Shown here piece by piece: positions 7,892 through 16,090 of a DNA stretch of 64,000 nucleotides. The DNA is taken from NCBI GenBank assembly GCA_963707135.1, contig CAVPOY010000024.1, positions 186,001 to 250,000 of the forward strand. Reading direction: 5' to 3'. The DNA comes from JBGSTR01 sp963707135 (lineage in GTDB: Bacteria > Pseudomonadota > Gammaproteobacteria > Chromatiales > Chromatiaceae). The notes beneath the pieces are model-generated. The model worked only from the letters and a program-made list of their open reading frames with translations. It made no database searches and had not been told where the DNA came from. The first letter of the stretch is position 1. Each line of letters begins with the position of its first letter. Made by a program: the position numbers and the translations under genes.

Positions 7892-8950
7892 CTACCGCGC
7901 AGATCGGATAGGCGCTTCAGGGGCCGGGTCTCGGCGGGTCAGGAACATGGCATCGCCGTAGCTGAAGAAACGGTAGCGTTCGGTGACCGCGTGGCGGTAA
8001 GCGGCCATGATCGCCTCGTAGCCCGCGAAGGCCGATACCAGCATCAGCAGCGTCGATTCGGGCAGGTGGAAGTTAGTGACCATGGCGTCCACCACCCGGA
8101 AGCGGTAGCCCGGGCGAATGAACAGCCGGCTGTCCCCCTGAAAGGGCTTGAGCTCGCCGCCCGCGGCGGCCGTCTCCAGGCTGCGCACCGTCGTGGTGCC
8201 GACCGCGACGACGCGCCCGCCGGACTCGCGCACCGCGCGCACCCGCTCGCAGACTTCCGCGCCCACCTCCAGCCACTCGGCGTGCATCGCGTGGTGGTCC
8301 AGGTCATCGACACGCACCGGCTGAAAGGTGCCGGCGCCCACGTGCAGGGTAACCTCGGCCCGTTTCACGCCCAGCGCATCCAGCCGACGCAGCATCGGCT
8401 CGTCAAAGTGCAGCCCCGCCGTCGGTGCCGCCACCGCGCCCTCGCGGCGGGCGTAGACCGTCTGGTAGCGGGACTCGTCGGAGACCTCGTCCGGCCGCTC
8501 GATATAGGGCGGCAGCGGCACGTGGCCGTGCCTGGACATGAGCTCGGGGAAGTCAGCGCCGAGCGAGCGCAGCAGAAACAGCTCCCCGTCGCGGTCAATA
8601 ACCCCCAGCCGCTCCCCGCCGTCGAGCACGATCTCGGAGCCGGGCTTCGGGGACTTGCTGGATCGGCAGTGGGCCAGGGCCAGGTCAGGTTCGCGGAGCC
8701 GCTCGACGAGCAGCTCCACCCGGCCACCGGTGTCCTTTTGCCCGAAGAACCGCGCCCGCATGACCCGGGTGTCGTTGAACACCAGCAGGTCGCCGGGCCG
8801 GAGCAGCGACGGCAGGTCCTGGAACATCAGGTCACGGAGGGTACCGGTCGGCCCCTCCAACGCCAGCATCCGGGATGCGGCGCGTTCGGGCAGCGGGCGC
8901 TGCGCGATCAGATCGGGGGGAAGCTCGAAGCGGAAATCCGAACGGCGCAT
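7892..8950 (-). CDS. queA: tRNA preQ1(34) S-adenosylmethionine ribosyltransferase-isomerase
   Basis: Transfers and isomerises the ribosyl group of SAM onto preQ1-tRNA to give epoxyqueuosine, the step after Tgt. The 352-aa product starts MRRSDFRFELPPDLIAQRP and contains DLLVFNDTRVMRARF, EGAVAAPTAGLHFD, LHVGAGTFQPV and TNFHLPESTLLMLVSAF, all hallmark QueA segments. The start is ATG 8950; the open frame continues upstream but that part resembles nothing. The ribosome-binding site is weak. It is separated from tgt by unrelated genes. Confidence 0.96.
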   Translation of the reverse strand: MRRSDFRFELPPDLIAQRPLPERAASRMLALEGPTGTLRDLMFQDLPSLLRPGDLLVFNDTRVMRARFFGQKDTGGRVELLVERLREPDLALAHCRSSKSPKPGSEIVLDGGERLGVIDRDGELFLLRSLGADFPELMSRHGHVPLPPYIERPDEVSDESRYQTVYARREGAVAAPTAGLHFDEPMLRRLDALGVKRAEVTLHVGAGTFQPVRVDDLDHHAMHAEWLEVGAEVCERVRAVRESGGRVVAVGTTTVRSLETAAAGGELKPFQGDSRLFIRPGYRFRVVDAMVTNFHLPESTLLMLVSAFAGYEAIMAAYRHAVTERYRFFSYGDAMFLTRRDPAPEAPIRSAR

Positions 8951-9089
8951 GGGCCACCATGATAGCACCCGCCCCGACCGGACCCCGGCGAGACCGGGTC
9001 CCGCATCCGTTGTGCCGAGGCGCCGTTCTCGGGACAATCCCGGGTCGATTCCAGGACCCGCGGTGCCCCGTTCGGAGGCCGGCCCCATC

Positions 9090-10298
9090 ATGATCAGACT
9101 CGGCATCGACCGTCTGTTGGACGAACCCGGCCTGCGCAAACCGCTCAAGGGGCGGCGCATCGCCCTGCTCGGCCATGCCGCGTCCGTGACCTCGGACGGC
9201 CGCCACAGCCTGGATGCCTTGATGGACCTGGGCGGGCTCGGCCTGACGGCCGCGTTTGGCCCCCAGCACGGGATGCGCGGGGACAAGCAGGACAACATGG
9301 TCGAGACCGAGGACTATCTCGACCCCCGGCACGGCATCCCGGTCTTCAGCCTCTACGGCGCGGTGCGCTACCCGACGGCGCGGATGCTGGACAGCTTCGA
9401 CGCGCTCCTGGTCGATCTGCAGGACATCGGCACCCGCATCTACACCTACGTGACCACGCTCGGCTACCTGGCCGAGGCCTGCGCGTCCGCCGGCAAGTCG
9501 CTCTGGGTACTCGACCGACCGAACCCGGCGGGACGGCCGATCGAGGGGACCATCCTGGAGTCTGGCTGGGAGAGCTTCGTCGGCGCCGGGCCGCTGATCA
9601 TGCGCCACGGCCTAACCCTCGGCGAGCTGGCCCGGTGGTTCGTCGAAACGCGGCGGCTGGATCTGGACCTGCAGTTAATCGCGATGGAGGGCTACCGGCC
9701 CGACGAGGCGCCCGGGTTCGGCTGGCCCCTGACGGATCTCGCCTGGGTCAACCCGAGCCCGAACGCGTCCAGTCTCAACATGGCCCGCTGCTTCCCGGGC
9801 ACGGTCCTGCTGGAAGGCACCACCCTGTCGGAGGGCCGCGGTACCACCGTTTCGCTGGAGCTCTTGGGCGCCCCGGACATCGAGTTCGAGCGCGTGCTGC
9901 GCCGGGCCGAGGCCGAGCAGTCGGAGTGGACACGGGGCGCCCTGATCCGGCCCTGCTGGTTCGAGCCCACCTTTCACAAGCACTCGGGCAGGCTCTGCTC
10001 CGGGATCCAGATCCATACCGACAACCGCCACTACCGGCACCACCATTTCCGGCCCTACCGGTTGGTTGCCCTGCTGCTCAAGTGCCTGCGGCTCGAATAC
10101 CCGGACTACCCGATCTGGCGTGACTTCCCCTACGAGTACGAGACCGAGCGGCTGGCCATCGATCTGCTCGCCGGCGGCACATTCCTGCGCGATTGGGTTG
10201 ATGATCCCGAGTCGGCACCGGCCGACCTGGAGCAGCGTCTGGCCCGCGACGAGTCCCGGTGGGTGGAGGAGACCCTGCCACTGCACGTCTATCGCTGA
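9090..10298 (+). CDS. Exo-beta-N-acetylmuramidase NamZ-like (DUF1343)
   Basis: 402-aa protein of the DUF1343 family (PF07075), whose studied members (NamZ, GH171) remove terminal MurNAc from peptidoglycan fragments. Characteristic blocks are GPQHGMRGDKQDNM, PVFSLYG, LVDLQDIGTRIYTYVTTL, WVLDRPNPA, ANPSPN-type WVNPSPNASSL, and EGTTLSEGRGTT. The ATG at 9090 follows GGAGG by about 11 bp. There is no signal peptide, so a cytoplasmic role in cell-wall recycling is more likely than an extracellular one. It is divergent from queA with a 139-bp gap. Confidence 0.88.
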   Translation: MIRLGIDRLLDEPGLRKPLKGRRIALLGHAASVTSDGRHSLDALMDLGGLGLTAAFGPQHGMRGDKQDNMVETEDYLDPRHGIPVFSLYGAVRYPTARMLDSFDALLVDLQDIGTRIYTYVTTLGYLAEACASAGKSLWVLDRPNPAGRPIEGTILESGWESFVGAGPLIMRHGLTLGELARWFVETRRLDLDLQLIAMEGYRPDEAPGFGWPLTDLAWVNPSPNASSLNMARCFPGTVLLEGTTLSEGRGTTVSLELLGAPDIEFERVLRRAEAEQSEWTRGALIRPCWFEPTFHKHSGRLCSGIQIHTDNRHYRHHHFRPYRLVALLLKCLRLEYPDYPIWRDFPYEYETERLAIDLLAGGTFLRDWVDDPESAPADLEQRLARDESRWVEETLPLHVYR

Positions 10299-10884
10299 GC
10301 AGGGCCCATAACGGCGTCGAAACCGGCGTATCCGGATCGCGGACGGATCTATTTTTGGCGGACGCATGCCGGGTTCGTCGCGCCGACATTCTGCTATTTT
10401 TACTGGGGAAGCTGAACAAATGCCCTCCTGGCACTTGATCAGTTCGCCATCCCTGGCCCGGACGGGAAACGTAATCGATCCGCGTTTCAAAAATCGAGTT
10501 TATGCCGTCGAATGGGACCTGAACAGGTGAGTGCATACAGATGTCATATATGGTCCGCCCCGCGGTGCAAGAGGAAGATCGCTGTTTGGCTGAAGGAAAG
10601 GTTGCGGTCATATATCCGGCATCGTGTGGAGGGGCGTTCGACCGCCCTCGTGCCCTGATGGAATCCGCGAACATTCCCGTCCTTATCAAACTTTCAGTCT
10701 CGGCAAAGCCGGCTTTTGACATTTTCAGGTTCTCGGGAATGCAGGACTTGCCTTTCATGCCATCGCAGTGATGTTCACTCTTCGCAACTCGTGGTGGTCA
10801 GTGCTCCGTTGTGGCGGCCGGTTGGCCACGCGTTGATCGACAGTGACCGCGTCCGCGCTGATCGCGTTCAGTGTTTCGTCCAGC
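10299..10884. other. Non-coding stretch: dispersed repeat and IS end
   Basis: 586 bp without a convincing gene. 10329-10356 has a weak stem (ATCCG...CGGAT) followed by CTATTTTT that may terminate the muramidase gene. A dispersed repeat lies at 10411-10476. The part next to the transposase (about 10540-10884) is probably the 3' non-coding end of the IS1111-type element, where this group encodes its guide (bridge) RNA. Short open frames here lack codon bias or ribosome-binding sites. Confidence 0.5.
10411..10476 (+). repeat. Dispersed palindromic repeat, copy 1
   Basis: Shares the pattern CTGAnCAAnTGCCnTCCTGGCACTTGATC (short hairpin CAAnTGCC / GGCACTTG) followed about 15 bp later by TGGCCCGGACGGnAAAC with 15262-15334. 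A shorter inverted copy lies at 16411-16447. Copies lie in gene-free DNA next to mobile elements. Confidence 0.7.
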
Positions 10885-12010
10885 TCATGCCTTCGCCAGG
10901 GCGCCCATGGTCGGATCGTAAGGCTTGCCCGTAGTCATCACCGCATAGGCGATGCGCGCGATTTTGTTGGCCATGGCTACGACGGCAATGTTGGTGTGGC
11001 GGCGCGCCTTCAGCGCCGTGGCCCAGCGGCTAGTGCGGTCCTCTTTGCGCTCGACCCACCGTAACACCGCTCGGGCACCATGGATGAGCAGGTTGCGCAG
11101 GTACACGTCGCCGCGTTTGCTGATGCCGAGGAGCCGATCACGCCCACCGGTGGAATGCTGACGCGGCACCAAGCCAAGCCAGGCGGCCAGGCCGCGGCCG
11201 TTCTTCAACGGCCGCGGGTCATCGCCCACGGCGGCCAGCAGCGCGGTGGCGCCCTTGGCACCGACACCGGGGATCGTCATTAGGGCGCGTGCCTGGGCAT
11301 CGCCTTGGGCGATCTGCTCGATCTGCTCATCGTAGTGGGCGACACGCTCATTGAGGTGACGCATTTCCTCGGCCAGCCCGGAGAGCTCGGCGCGAAAGCG
11401 CGCGCTCAGCCCGTTGTCGGCGTCCTCCAGGATCTCCGGCAGGCGCCGCTGGATCGCCGCGCGCCCTTGGGCAATCTCGATGCCGTATTCCAGCAGCAGG
11501 CCGCGGATCTGGTTGACCTGCGCCGTGCGCCGCTCCACCGCCAGGCTGCGCATGCGATGGGTGGCCTGGATGTCCTGCTGCTCGACCGACTTGACCGCCA
11601 CGAAGCGCATGCTCGGGCGCTGGGCCGCCTCGCAGATGGCCTCGGCATCGGCCGCGTCGTTCTTGTTGGACTTGACATACGGCTTGACGAACTGCGGGGC
11701 GATCAGACGCACCTCATGCCCATAGGTGCGAAACCGCCGCCCCCAATGATGTGCGCTGCCGCACGCCTCCATCGCGATCGTGCACGCCGGCAACTGGGCT
11801 ACCACTGCACTCAGACGCGCCCGTGTCAGCTTCCTGCTCAGCACCGTCCGGCCCTCACCATCAACCGCGTACAGATGGAAGCTGCGCTTGGCCAGGTCGC
11901 AGGGCGAAGCTGCCCTAACCAAGATTTTCCGTCTCACCACGCAGTTACCCTCGATTCTGGACAATGGCCGGCCAGGCGGGTATAACGCCGCTCGAACTCC
12001 GCTGTCGGAG
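10540..12010 (-). mobile_element. IS110-family (IS1111 group) insertion element, approximate span
   Basis: Element inferred from its transposase (10885-11940) plus non-coding flanks. The ends are estimates: this family lacks conventional terminal inverted repeats and I could not define the exact junctions. The longer non-coding flank lies 3' of the transposase, which is the arrangement of the IS1111 group. Confidence 0.45.
10885..11940 (-). CDS. IS110-family (IS1111 group) DEDD transposase
   Basis: RNA-guided-type recombinase of IS110 elements. The N-terminal RuvC-like domain has DLAKRSFHLY (first Asp), AMEACGSAHHWGR (Glu) and NKNDAADAEAI (two Asp). The C-terminal IS116/IS110/IS902 domain has IPGVGAKGATALLAAVGD, GLAAWLGLVPRQHSTGG and LLGISKRGDVYLRNLLIHGA with the conserved serine. 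The downstream NIAVVAMANKIARIAYAV resembles the IS1111 group. The GTG at 11940 follows GAGGG and is the likely start. The segment before DLAK (RAASPC instead of the usual GVDLAK-type glycine/valine) is atypical, so the extreme N-terminus may have drifted. Otherwise the frame is intact at about 350 aa. Confidence 0.9.
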   Translation of the reverse strand: MVRRKILVRAASPCDLAKRSFHLYAVDGEGRTVLSRKLTRARLSAVVAQLPACTIAMEACGSAHHWGRRFRTYGHEVRLIAPQFVKPYVKSNKNDAADAEAICEAAQRPSMRFVAVKSVEQQDIQATHRMRSLAVERRTAQVNQIRGLLLEYGIEIAQGRAAIQRRLPEILEDADNGLSARFRAELSGLAEEMRHLNERVAHYDEQIEQIAQGDAQARALMTIPGVGAKGATALLAAVGDDPRPLKNGRGLAAWLGLVPRQHSTGGRDRLLGISKRGDVYLRNLLIHGARAVLRWVERKEDRTSRWATALKARRHTNIAVVAMANKIARIAYAVMTTGKPYDPTMGALAKA

Positions 12011-12019
12011 GCCCGGCGT

Positions 12020-13410
12020 TTGAACCTGCGAGAGATTGTCCTGCAACCCGTTGCTGCGCATGAAGAGGGGCGCTTCCGGACCCTGATGGTGGCCCATCAC
12101 TACCTCGGGGCGCTGGCGAAGATCGGCCACACCCTGTGGTATGTCGCCACTTGGAACGGGCAGTGGCTGGCCCTGCTGAGTTTTTCCGCGGCGGCCTGGA
12201 AGTGCGCGGCGCGTGACGTCTGGATCGGGTGGGATTTCCGCCACCAATACGACCGCCTGCATCTGGTCGCCAACAACAGCCGGTTTCTGATCCTGCCCGA
12301 GTGCCACGTCGCGAACCTCGCCTCGCGGGTGCTCGCCTTGAGCGAACGGCGCCTCGCCAGCGACTGGCCGGAGCGTTTCGGTTACCCGGTGCTGTTGCTG
12401 GAGACCTTCGTCGATCCGCGGCGCTTTCACGGCACCATCTACCGCGCCGCCAACTGGCGCTATGTGGGCGACACCCGCGGCTATCGGCGCATCCGCACGG
12501 GCTACAGCTTTGCTCCGAGCGCCGCCAAACGCGTCTTTGTCCGTCCCCTATACGCCCACGCCCAAGCCTGCCTGTCGTCTCCCGTACTCGATCCCCAGTA
12601 TCGTCATGGAGCCCCGAACATCATGTTGAGCGCCGAACAGATGGTAGCCCTGCCTGACGTCTTTGCCGACATGACCGACCCGCGCCGCGGCCAGGGACGG
12701 CTCCACCCCCTGCCCGCCGTACTGGCCATCGCCGCGGGCGCCACCCTGTGCGGGATGCGCGGCTACAAGGCCATCAGCCTGTGGGCCGAAGACCTCGGCC
12801 AGAAGGCGCGGGCACGCTTTCGCTGTTGCTACCGCAGCCGCCGCTATTTGGTCCCCAGTCGCACCGTCATCCGCGAGGTGCTTACCCGCGTTGACCCGCA
12901 GGAGTTGGACCAAGCCCTGCAACGCTGGAACCTCCAGCGTGCCGCCGCCGACGAGGGGTTGGCCATCGACGGCAAGACGATGTGCAATGCCATCGACGCT
13001 GACGGCCGCCAGGCCCACATCCTCGGCGTCGTCGGCCACCAGAGCCAGACCTGCCACACCCAAAAAAAGTCGGCGCCCTGCCCGTAGACGGCGGCGACGA
13101 GGAGCTCAAGCAGACCAACGAGATCGGGATGGTCATCGCGCTGTTGGAACCTCTCGAGATCGCCGGCAAGACCATCACCGCCGACGCGCTGCTGACCCAA
13201 CGCAAGCTCGCCCAATACCTCCTCGCGCGCAACGCCGACTACGTCTTCACCGTCAAAGGCAATCAGCCGACCTTGCACGAAGACATCCGCCTGATCTTCG
13301 AGGGCCGCACAACACCCGACTTCACCGAGCCGCTCACCCTGGCCCATGGCCGCATCGAGCAGCGCTCCATCTGGACCAGCACCGCGGGCCAGGTCGATGC
13401 CCACGAACTT
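12020..13410 (+). pseudogene. DUF4338 (DruA-like)-ISAs1 transposase, frameshifted and 3'-truncated
   Basis: One coding unit in two frames. From TTG 12020 (GGAGG at 12007-12011), about 190 residues match DUF4338, the domain of Druantia protein DruA (RTLMVAHHYLGALAKIGHTL, LLLETFVDPRRFHGTIYRAANW). An ISAs1/H-repeat transposase follows (FADMTDPRRGQGRLHPLPAVLA, AIDGKTM, then VGALPV...KQTNEIGM and ITADALLTQR in the -1 frame). The frame changes at an A_AAA_AAG heptamer (13063-13069). The upstream frame alone stops at 13087. Homology ends soon after HGRIEQRSIWTST near 13390, so the C-terminal catalytic part is missing. The truncated end abuts the next gene. It is a likely inactive remnant. Confidence 0.8.
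13063..13069 (+). other. A_AAA_AAG slippery heptamer at the frame change
   Basis: The zero-frame codons are CAA AAA AAG, so the heptamer is in exactly the register needed for -1 slippage, and the -1 frame is the one that continues the transposase (AAA AAA GTC GGC). A possible stem, GTCGGCGCC with GGCGGCGAC (one mismatch), follows almost immediately. That is closer than the usual 5-8 nt spacing. A one-base deletion from an original A8 run would give the same sequence. Confidence 0.6.
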
Positions 13411-13439
13411 GATCACGCTCTCTTTGCTAAGCTCTTTCA

Positions 13440-14261
13440 TTGGTCTGCTCCGCTACCTCGGTGTCGACGACGTTTGCTCAACGCGTCGATTGTGCCCACA
13501 TCGGGCCGGTTGGAGGAGCGGGGCGGACCATCCCATTAAAGAACATAAGCGCTTCCGTCGGCATCCGGGGTCGCAACATCGCGCCCGACGTCAAGACAAT
13601 TCAGGAACTGCTCAACGGGGTGGTGCCCGCCGACGGGGGGCCGCAACCCATGCTCAAGGTGGACGGCCTGTGCGGCCCGAAGACCCAGAAGGCGATCCAG
13701 GGATTTCAGCTTCGACACTTCGGCTGGTCGGGGGCAGACGGGCGCGTTGACCCGAATGGGCAGACGCTGGCGAAGCTCAATGAATTCCACGTGCAACCGA
13801 TCACAACCGCGTCCTTCTCGGTCACTCAACGTCAGCCGCGGGGAAGCCTTCGACGTGCAAACCCTTCCGACTGGTTCCTGCTGATAGAGCCCATCATGAT
13901 CCCCTTCCGGGGACGATTTGGGCAGCCCGTGCTTTTCTGGTTCGGGAGTGCGGCCCGGCCCCCCGCGGTGCACCCTCGCCGCAGCGAATTCATCGGCAAG
14001 CCGATACAAACCTTTTTTTCGCTCCGCCCCGTGACCGTCGATGACCTCGCCGGACCAGCGCAGTGGGAGCAGTTCAAGGGAATGGCCGGCGACGCCTCCG
14101 ACGTTCTCAAGCGACCCGGCCTGTTCGAGATTCCGATGCGTGTCGGCATGGATCCCGACGAACTGGCGGGCCCGGGCGTGCGGGTGATTCCTCTTCCGAC
14201 CGGCGCGGTCATGACCCAGTATCCGGGGATCCTTCATCTGGTCGAACGCCTCTCGGCTTGA
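13440..14261 (+). CDS. Peptidoglycan-binding-domain protein, 5' end disrupted
   Basis: Residues about 38-115 form a PG_binding_1-type domain (ASVGIRGRNIAPDVKTIQEL, VDGLCGPKTQKAIQGFQ), followed by about 150 residues I do not recognise. Relatives usually begin a few residues before the SVGxxGRN segment. Here the only in-frame start codon is TTG at 13440, with no sensible N-terminus and no ribosome-binding site at the right distance. The gene directly follows the truncated ISAs1 element, so its original start was probably removed by that insertion or deletion. A hairpin terminator follows at 14274. Confidence 0.6.
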   Translation: MVCSATSVSTTFAQRVDCAHIGPVGGAGRTIPLKNISASVGIRGRNIAPDVKTIQELLNGVVPADGGPQPMLKVDGLCGPKTQKAIQGFQLRHFGWSGADGRVDPNGQTLAKLNEFHVQPITTASFSVTQRQPRGSLRRANPSDWFLLIEPIMIPFRGRFGQPVLFWFGSAARPPAVHPRRSEFIGKPIQTFFSLRPVTVDDLAGPAQWEQFKGMAGDASDVLKRPGLFEIPMRVGMDPDELAGPGVRVIPLPTGAVMTQYPGILHLVERLSA

Positions 14262-14273
14262 GGCGTCGCGGCA

Positions 14274-14310
14274 CCGCACTCGATCGGCGAGTGCGGAACA
14301 GACTTTTTCG
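14274..14310 (+). terminator. Hairpin terminator after peptidoglycan-binding gene
   Basis: Perfect 9-bp stem CCGCACTCG / CGAGTGCGG with an ATCGG loop (14274-14296), then AACAGACTTTTT. The T-run begins seven bases after the stem, so it is a moderate terminator. Confidence 0.6.
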
Positions 14311-14533
14311 ACGAAGTTGCCGCACAACAGGCCGCGCCGAACCGTCGCAACCGCACCCGATCATGTGAACTGACGAGGACCGCGATCGAGTCGAGCACGT
14401 TCGCTCGGCCACACCAGACGATCGTTTCCACGACAAAATACCGAGTAAATCTGTACTACAATTTATCGTGAATGGGGAGCAGTCCCCGTGGAGCAATCGT
14501 TTCGAACACCCCAAGTGGTATCGGAGGTGAATC

Positions 14534-15022
14534 ATGAAACGCAAATACCCACTGCTGTTGGGAATACTGGCGATTTGGCTAGTGGTACCCGTGAGTTGGG
14601 CCTATGACGCCCAGATGGCAGGCCGCTTCGCTCAGCTTTTCGAACCGGTACAGGGCGCAAGGGCAGGCAAGGCACTGCACCTGATCGCGCCAGAGGAACT
14701 GGTGAGGCTCGTCAAGCAGGGGGAGCGTGTTGTAGCGCTCGATGTCCGGACGCCGGCGGAGCATGGCATATGCGGCATGACGACTCCGGACGCGTTATCC
14801 ATCCCGATCAATGTGCTGTTCAAGCCCGAGAATCTTGACCGGGTCCCCACCGATAGGAAGGTGGTCATCGTCTGCGCTTCGGGCACTCGAGCCACCGCGG
14901 CAGGCATCGCGCTGCGCCAGGTTGGATTTGAGAACGTCTACGTGCTCAAAGGCGGGTTGAATGCCCTCGCCGGGTATTTGAACCCGAAGACGGCCAACAT
15001 GCCGTTGGCGAATGAGAACTAG
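14534..15022 (+). CDS. Periplasmic single-domain rhodanese
   Basis: 162-aa sulfurtransferase-like protein. A signal peptide (MKRKYPLLLGILAIWLVVPVSWA) is followed by one rhodanese domain with VVALDVRTPAEH, the active loop CASGTRA (Cys114) and VGFENVYVLKGGL. The ATG at 14534 follows TCGGAGGTGAATC, a strong site. Periplasmic rhodaneses move sulfane sulfur or act on thiosulfate/cyanide in sulfur-metabolising proteobacteria; the substrate here is unknown. It stands alone between mobile remnants, and an 11-bp inverted repeat follows the gene. Confidence 0.9.
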   Translation: MKRKYPLLLGILAIWLVVPVSWAYDAQMAGRFAQLFEPVQGARAGKALHLIAPEELVRLVKQGERVVALDVRTPAEHGICGMTTPDALSIPINVLFKPENLDRVPTDRKVVIVCASGTRATAAGIALRQVGFENVYVLKGGLNALAGYLNPKTANMPLANEN

Positions 15023-15065
15023 CCACACGCGCAGGCGTAAGCAAGTTCACCCCTGTCAAAGAAGG

Positions 15066-15099
15066 CGCATGTTCCCTGGCAGCCGCGCGGGAACATGCG
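15066..15099. repeat. Long inverted repeat downstream of rhodanese
   Basis: Perfect 11-bp arms CGCATGTTCCC / GGGAACATGCG (15066-15076 and 15089-15099) around a 12-base loop. There is no T-run. It could be a transcript-end hairpin or an operator. Confidence 0.6.
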
Positions 15100-15261
15100 A
15101 CATCACGCAAACATCGAAATCGCGCCCGAGTGGCAGGGCGTACACCGAGGCCAGCGACGTTGCAGCGGCGAATTTGCGTTTCCGCGGCCGGGGGCTGCAA
15201 ACACCCTGACACCGCCGATCCTTCATCGAAGGGCGCTCCGCCGAACGGAATCGCCGCTTTG

Positions 15262-15334
15262 GAGACACTGACCAAGTGCCATCCTGGCACTTGATCGGCG
15301 CGCTGTCCTTGGCCCGGACGGTAAACCCAATAAG
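15262..15334 (+). repeat. Dispersed palindromic repeat, copy 2
   Basis: Best copy of the repeat also found at 10411-10476. It has a hairpin CAAGTGCC / GGCACTTG (15273-15292), GATC, then TTGGCCCGGACGGTAAAC. It sits in the 327-bp gap between the rhodanese and the LolA-like gene, which contains no other feature apart from the inverted repeat at 15066. Confidence 0.7.
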
Positions 15335-15349
15335 TCATTGTTTCCCTTG

Positions 15350-16090
15350 TCAGTTAAGAATCGGGCGTATGGCATGAATCTCCAGGGCTACCAGGGTCGG
15401 CCCGGGCAGGGGACGGTGGCCGAACGGAAGCGGTCGGACCCGCCTGCTCGTCGGGGCCATGAAGCCGCCGAAGTCCCGGTAACCCTCGCAGAGGTGGGCG
15501 GCATGCGCCCAACGACTAACCACCTCCGCCGTATAATCGAGGCGGCGCAGAAGACGCTGCTCGTCGAAAAAAAACTCCTGCCTCTTGCAGTGCGTCGGTA
15601 AGCCGTTCGGAAAGTCGACCCTGAGCCGCGTCCACGCCGCGGGCATGTCGGACACCGGCTCCATCATCTGGAAAGCGAATCCGTTTCGGAGAAATAGAAA
15701 CGGCGTCGTCAGGTAGTTCCAGATCGCATACCCTGCGAAATAAAGGAAATCGAGGTCATCCCAGAAAAACAGGCGCCGAAGTCCGCGGAACGCCGCACGG
15801 GGCCGCTCCCGTTTGGCGAGGACACCGCCGCAGCCGTCCAGGATGCGCACCTCGCGGTCGCCGACAAACTCTCCCGTTTGCCCAGGCAGGGGAAAGTCTA
15901 GAAACGCGACGCGCGGCTCGTGCGCCGAGGCAAGGGCGCGGATGTGGTTCAGCAGCGGTCGTCGCTTGGTGGTGAGCAACAGGCCCCAGACCGAGAGCTC
16001 CGCCTCAAGCGATTCAAGAGCATTCCACCAAGCGGCACCGCCGTGCGCCTCGATCACCTCATCTATAAGCCGTTCGGGGTCATGGCCCAT
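15350..16090 (-). CDS. Conserved hypothetical protein, LolA-like fold family
   Basis: About 246 aa, cytoplasmic or peripheral (no signal peptide). It opens with EVIEAHGGAAWWNALESLEA and has a mid-protein WDDLDFLYFAGYAIWNYLT and FNFPNG-like VDFPNGLPTHCKRQEFFFD, then LLRRLDY and TSRRV. This pattern belongs to a widespread uncharacterised bacterial and plant family thought to share the lipoprotein-localisation (LolA/outer-membrane lipoprotein-sorting) fold. The ATG at 16090 has AGGGG five bases upstream; an in-frame ATG at 16108 is also possible. There are no operon partners. The function is unknown. Confidence 0.75.
   Translation of the reverse strand: MGHDPERLIDEVIEAHGGAAWWNALESLEAELSVWGLLLTTKRRPLLNHIRALASAHEPRVAFLDFPLPGQTGEFVGDREVRILDGCGGVLAKRERPRAAFRGLRRLFFWDDLDFLYFAGYAIWNYLTTPFLFLRNGFAFQMMEPVSDMPAAWTRLRVDFPNGLPTHCKRQEFFFDEQRLLRRLDYTAEVVSRWAHAAHLCEGYRDFGGFMAPTSRRVRPLPFGHRPLPGPTLVALEIHAIRPILN

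Noticed and set aside
10541..10771. 76-aa plus-strand frame next to the IS1111-type transposase
   Set aside because: It lies in the presumed non-coding end of the element, with no ribosome-binding site and no similarity seen.
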